From the NCBI GenBank assembly GCA_041678045.1, contig JBAYOV010000010.1, forward strand, positions 1 to 64,000: a stretch of 64,000 nucleotides of DNA, read 5' to 3'. The notes beneath the pieces are model-generated. The model was given only the letters and a program-made list of their open reading frames with translations. It had not been told where the DNA came from and did no database searches. The translations under genes and the position numbers were made by a program. Below are positions 61,157 through 64,000 of the stretch, one piece after another. The stretch comes from UBA2357 sp041678045. Lineage in GTDB: Bacteria > Pseudomonadota > Gammaproteobacteria > Burkholderiales > Rhodocyclaceae. Within the stretch, counting starts at the first letter, position 1; each line of letters begins with the position of its first letter.

Positions 61157-64000
61157 ATGTCACGTTTCTTCATTGACCGCCCCATTGTGGCGATGGTCAT
61201 CTCGATTCTGATGACCATTGTCGGCCTGGTGGCGATGAGCAGCCTGCCGGTGGCGCAGTATCCCGAGATCGTGCCCCCGCAGATCAACATTTCCAGCAGC
61301 TACACCGGGGCCGATGCGCTCACCGTGGAGCAGGCGGTGGCCACGCCGATCGAGCAGCAGATGTCCGGCGTCGATAACATGAATTACATGTATTCGATCA
61401 ACGCCAACAACGGGCAGTCGACGCTGACGGTGAATTTCGACATCGATTCCGACATCAACATCGACCAGGTGCTCGCGCAGATGCGCGCCGGCCAGGCCGA
61501 GTCGCAACTGCCGGCCGATGTGCGCAATGCCGGGGTGCGGGTGGCCAAGTCGTCGGCGTCCCCCCTGCTGGTGTTCGCGCTGTATTCGCCCGGTGACACC
61601 TACGACAACGTGTTTCTGGCGAACTACGCCTACATCAACATCAATGACCAGATGACCCGGGTGAAGGGCATCGCCAGCGTCACGGTATTCGGCGCGGGGC
61701 AGTATGCAATGCGCCTGTGGGTGACGCCCGACCGGCTGGCGGCGCTGAACATCACGATCCCGGAAATCGTGCACGCGATCAGCACCCAGAATACGGTGAA
61801 TCCGGCCGGAACGGTGGGGGCCGAGCCAGTGCCACCGGGCCAGGAGTTCACTTATGCCGTGCGCGCCCAGGGCCGCTTGCAGACTCCGGAGGAATTTGGC
61901 GAGATCGTGCTGCGCGCGCACCCGGACGGCTCGATGGTGCGGGTCAGGGATGTGGCCCGCATTGAACTCGGTGCGCAAACCTACAGCATGGAAGGGCGGC
62001 TCAATGGCAAGCCGGCGGCGCTGGTGGCGCTGTATCAGGCGCCCGGCTCGAACGCGCTGGAGGCGGCCGCCAGTGCCAAGGCCTTGATGGAGACGCTCAA
62101 GCAGAGTTTCCCGCCCGACCTGGACTACGTGATCGGGCTGGATACGACGCTGGCCGTGACCGAAGGCATCGACGAGATCAAGCACACGCTGTTCGAGGCG
62201 CTGGTGCTGGTGATTCTGGTGGTGTTCCTCTTCCTGCAGGGCTGGCGTGCGACGCTGATTCCGCTGCTCGCGGTGCCGGTGTCGCTGATCGGCACCTTCA
62301 TGCTGTTTCCGATGTTCGGCTTCTCGATCAACACCCTGTCGCTGTTCGGGCTGGTGCTGGCGATCGGTCTGGTGGTGGATGACGCGATCGTGGTGGTGGA
62401 GGCGGTCGAGCACCATATCGAACAGGGGCTGAGTCCGCGGGAGGCGACGATCAAGGCGATGGAGGAGGTGACCGGGCCGGTGATTGCGATTGCGGTGATC
62501 CTGGCGGCGGTGTTCGTGCCGACCGCCTTCATTCCGGGCATCACCGGGCAGTTGTACCAGCAGTTTGCGGTGACCATTGCGGTGTCGGTGATCTTTTCGG
62601 CCTTCAATGCGCTCACCCTCAGCCCGGCGCTGTGTGCCATGCTGCTGCGCCCGAAAAAACGCGGTACCGGGCTGCTGCAGAAGTTCTACGACGGTTTCAA
62701 CCGCGCCTTCGGCCGGGCCACGAATGGCTATGTCGGGGTGTGTCGCCTGGCCATGCGCAAAAGCCTGTTTACCCTGCTGTTGCTGGTGGGGGTGGTGATT
62801 GGCACCGGCGTGCTGGGCAAGGCCGTGCCGGGCAGCTTTCTGCCCGATGAGGATCAGGGCTATGTGTTTGCCGCCATCCAGTTGCCCGATGCCGCGTCGC
62901 TGCAGCGCACCAGCGAGGTGGCGCGGCAGGCCGAGGCGCTGATCATGGACACCCCGGGGGTGGAGCATGTGACCACGGTGCTGGGCTACAGCCTGTTGAG
63001 CCAGGTGAGCAACAGTTACAGTGCCTTCTTCTTCATCACGCTCAAGGAGTGGTCTGAGCGGACCGTGCCCGAGGAGCAGTATGAAGCGGTGCGCAACACC
63101 TTGACCCGCAAGCTGGGGGGCTTGAGCGGTGCGATCGGCTTCGCCTTTCCGCCGCCGCCGATTCCCGGCATTGGCACGTCGGGCGGGGTCACCATGGTGT
63201 TGCAGGACCGGGCCGGCAACGACCTCGACTATCTGGCCGAAAACACCAGCCGTTTCATCGAGGCGGCGCGTCAGCGCCCCGAGCTGGCCAGCGTGTCGAC
63301 CACCTTCCGGCCGACGGTGCCGCAGCTGTTCATCGATGTGGATCGCGACAAGGTGCTCAAGCAGGGGGTCAACATCGAGGATGTTTACAGAACCCTGCAA
63401 AGTTTCCTGGGGAGCGGGTTCATCAACTATTTCAACCGCTTTGGCCGGCAGTGGCAGGTGTTCCTGCAGGCAGAGGGCGAGTTCCGCACCAGCATCGACC
63501 ATGTGGGGCAGTTCTATGTGCGCAACGCCCGTGGCGAGGCGGTGCCGCTGTCTGCTCTGGTTTCGGTGCGCGAGGTGCAGGGGCCGGAGTTCACGATGCG
63601 CTTCAACATGTACCGCAGTGCGCAGATCAATGCCTCTGCCGCCCCCGGCTACAGTTCGGCGCAGGCCATGCGTGCGCTGGAGGAGGTCTTTGCTGAAAGC
63701 ATGCCCAGGGAAATGGGCTTCGACTACATGGGCATGTCGTATCAGGAGCACCAGGCGCAGCAGGGGGTGTCGCCGGCCACCGTGTTTGCGTTCTCGCTGT
63801 TGTGCGTGTTCCTGATCCTGGCCGCGCAGTATGAGAGCTGGACCTTGCCGTTTTCGGTGCTGCTCGGTACGCCGATTGCGGTTGCGGGGGCCTTTGCGGC
63901 GCTGTACCTGACCGGACACGAGAACAATGTGTATGCGCAGATCGGTCTGGTGATGCTGATCGGTCTGGCAGCGAAGAACGCGATCCTGATCGTGGAGTTT
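61157..64000 (+). CDS. RND multidrug efflux pump, inner-membrane subunit (3' end outside window)
   Basis: 948 codons visible from ATG 61157; no stop before the window edge. MSRFFIDRPIVAMVISILMT is the HAE1-family N-terminus. Proton-relay Asp pair in LVVDDAIVVVEAVEHH (TM4) and the TM10 Lys in GLAAKNAILIVEF at the very end match AcrB/MexB. The porter-domain motif KGIASVTVFGAGQYAMRLWV and the hydrophobic PPPIPGIGTSGG loop are present. About 90-110 residues (TM11-12) are missing. Drug/proton antiporter; substrates cannot be read from the sequence. Confidence 0.95.
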   Translation, partial: MSRFFIDRPIVAMVISILMTIVGLVAMSSLPVAQYPEIVPPQINISSSYTGADALTVEQAVATPIEQQMSGVDNMNYMYSINANNGQSTLTVNFDIDSDINIDQVLAQMRAGQAESQLPADVRNAGVRVAKSSASPLLVFALYSPGDTYDNVFLANYAYININDQMTRVKGIASVTVFGAGQYAMRLWVTPDRLAALNITIPEIVHAISTQNTVNPAGTVGAEPVPPGQEFTYAVRAQGRLQTPEEFGEIVLRAHPDGSMVRVRDVARIELGAQTYSMEGRLNGKPAALVALYQAPGSNALEAAASAKALMETLKQSFPPDLDYVIGLDTTLAVTEGIDEIKHTLFEALVLVILVVFLFLQGWRATLIPLLAVPVSLIGTFMLFPMFGFSINTLSLFGLVLAIGLVVDDAIVVVEAVEHHIEQGLSPREATIKAMEEVTGPVIAIAVILAAVFVPTAFIPGITGQLYQQFAVTIAVSVIFSAFNALTLSPALCAMLLRPKKRGTGLLQKFYDGFNRAFGRATNGYVGVCRLAMRKSLFTLLLLVGVVIGTGVLGKAVPGSFLPDEDQGYVFAAIQLPDAASLQRTSEVARQAEALIMDTPGVEHVTTVLGYSLLSQVSNSYSAFFFITLKEWSERTVPEEQYEAVRNTLTRKLGGLSGAIGFAFPPPPIPGIGTSGGVTMVLQDRAGNDLDYLAENTSRFIEAARQRPELASVSTTFRPTVPQLFIDVDRDKVLKQGVNIEDVYRTLQSFLGSGFINYFNRFGRQWQVFLQAEGEFRTSIDHVGQFYVRNARGEAVPLSALVSVREVQGPEFTMRFNMYRSAQINASAAPGYSSAQAMRALEEVFAESMPREMGFDYMGMSYQEHQAQQGVSPATVFAFSLLCVFLILAAQYESWTLPFSVLLGTPIAVAGAFAALYLTGHENNVYAQIGLVMLIGLAAKNAILIVEF

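Noticed and set aside
61160..63919. Long minus-strand open frame (919 codons) opposite the RND pump
   Set aside because: It mirrors the codon structure of the pump gene in GC-rich DNA, is rich in His/Arg/Gln and shows no family motif. Similar antisense frames lie opposite the NRPS, c-di-GMP, SbcC and kinase genes.
1..64000. CRISPR arrays, tRNA or rRNA genes
   Set aside because: No regularly spaced repeats and no cloverleaf or rRNA-like stretches were noticed in the intergenic regions.

Overview
The window is G+C-rich bacterial DNA. A complete twelve-gene type II secretion operon, an IPTL-CTERM protein, an RND efflux pair and glutathione reductase together suggest a betaproteobacterium, perhaps of the Rhodocyclales or Burkholderiales. 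That assignment is inferred from gene content; the window has no rRNA or tRNA to confirm it.

Region 1 (1-18119, + strand) is the 3' half of a hybrid NRPS/trans-AT PKS gene cluster. A megasynthase that enters from the left edge has the order A(partial)-PCP-C-A-PCP-KS-DH-KR-PCP-C-PCP-C. It is followed by an A-PCP-TE protein whose adenylation domain is split by a methyltransferase, then a free-standing malonyl acyltransferase and an exported S12 beta-lactamase-fold hydrolase. The complete A domain of the large protein has a serine code, and the split one has a glutamine-like code. The PKS module has no AT, and one C-PCP module has no A domain, so malonate and possibly one further unit must be supplied in trans.

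Region 2 (18120-26706) separates this core from its accessory genes. It holds a hicAB toxin-antitoxin pair with a readable promoter and operator, a DUF697 membrane protein, and a + strand signalling block: membrane histidine kinase, single-domain response regulator, REC-PAS-GGDEF-EAL-REC protein and a second, soluble PAS kinase of the same subtype. Region 3 (26733-28500) returns to biosynthesis with a type II thioesterase and an Sfp-type phosphopantetheinyl transferase, accompanied by REP-like repeats, one of which lies inside the 5' end of the transferase ORF.

Region 4 (28515-38985) holds a large MscK-type mechanosensitive channel, glutathione reductase, a DUF1176 lipoprotein-sized exported protein, a 775-residue IPTL-CTERM surface protein and an IS701-like insertion sequence with 29-bp inverted repeats and a TTAA target duplication. 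Region 5 (38986-51917, - strand) is gspC-D-E-F-G-H-I-J-K-L-M-N, preceded on the same strand by a Tat-dependent PhoX-type phosphatase. Region 6 (52102-64000) contains sbcDC, two divergent L,D-transpeptidases, a small membrane protein of unknown function and an RND efflux adaptor and pump; the pump runs off the right edge.

Working model: the cluster makes a peptide-polyketide with serine extended by one malonate unit and a possibly methylated last residue. It is primed by the PPTase, edited by the type II thioesterase and possibly processed in the periplasm by the S12 hydrolase. All structural predictions are read from motifs by eye.
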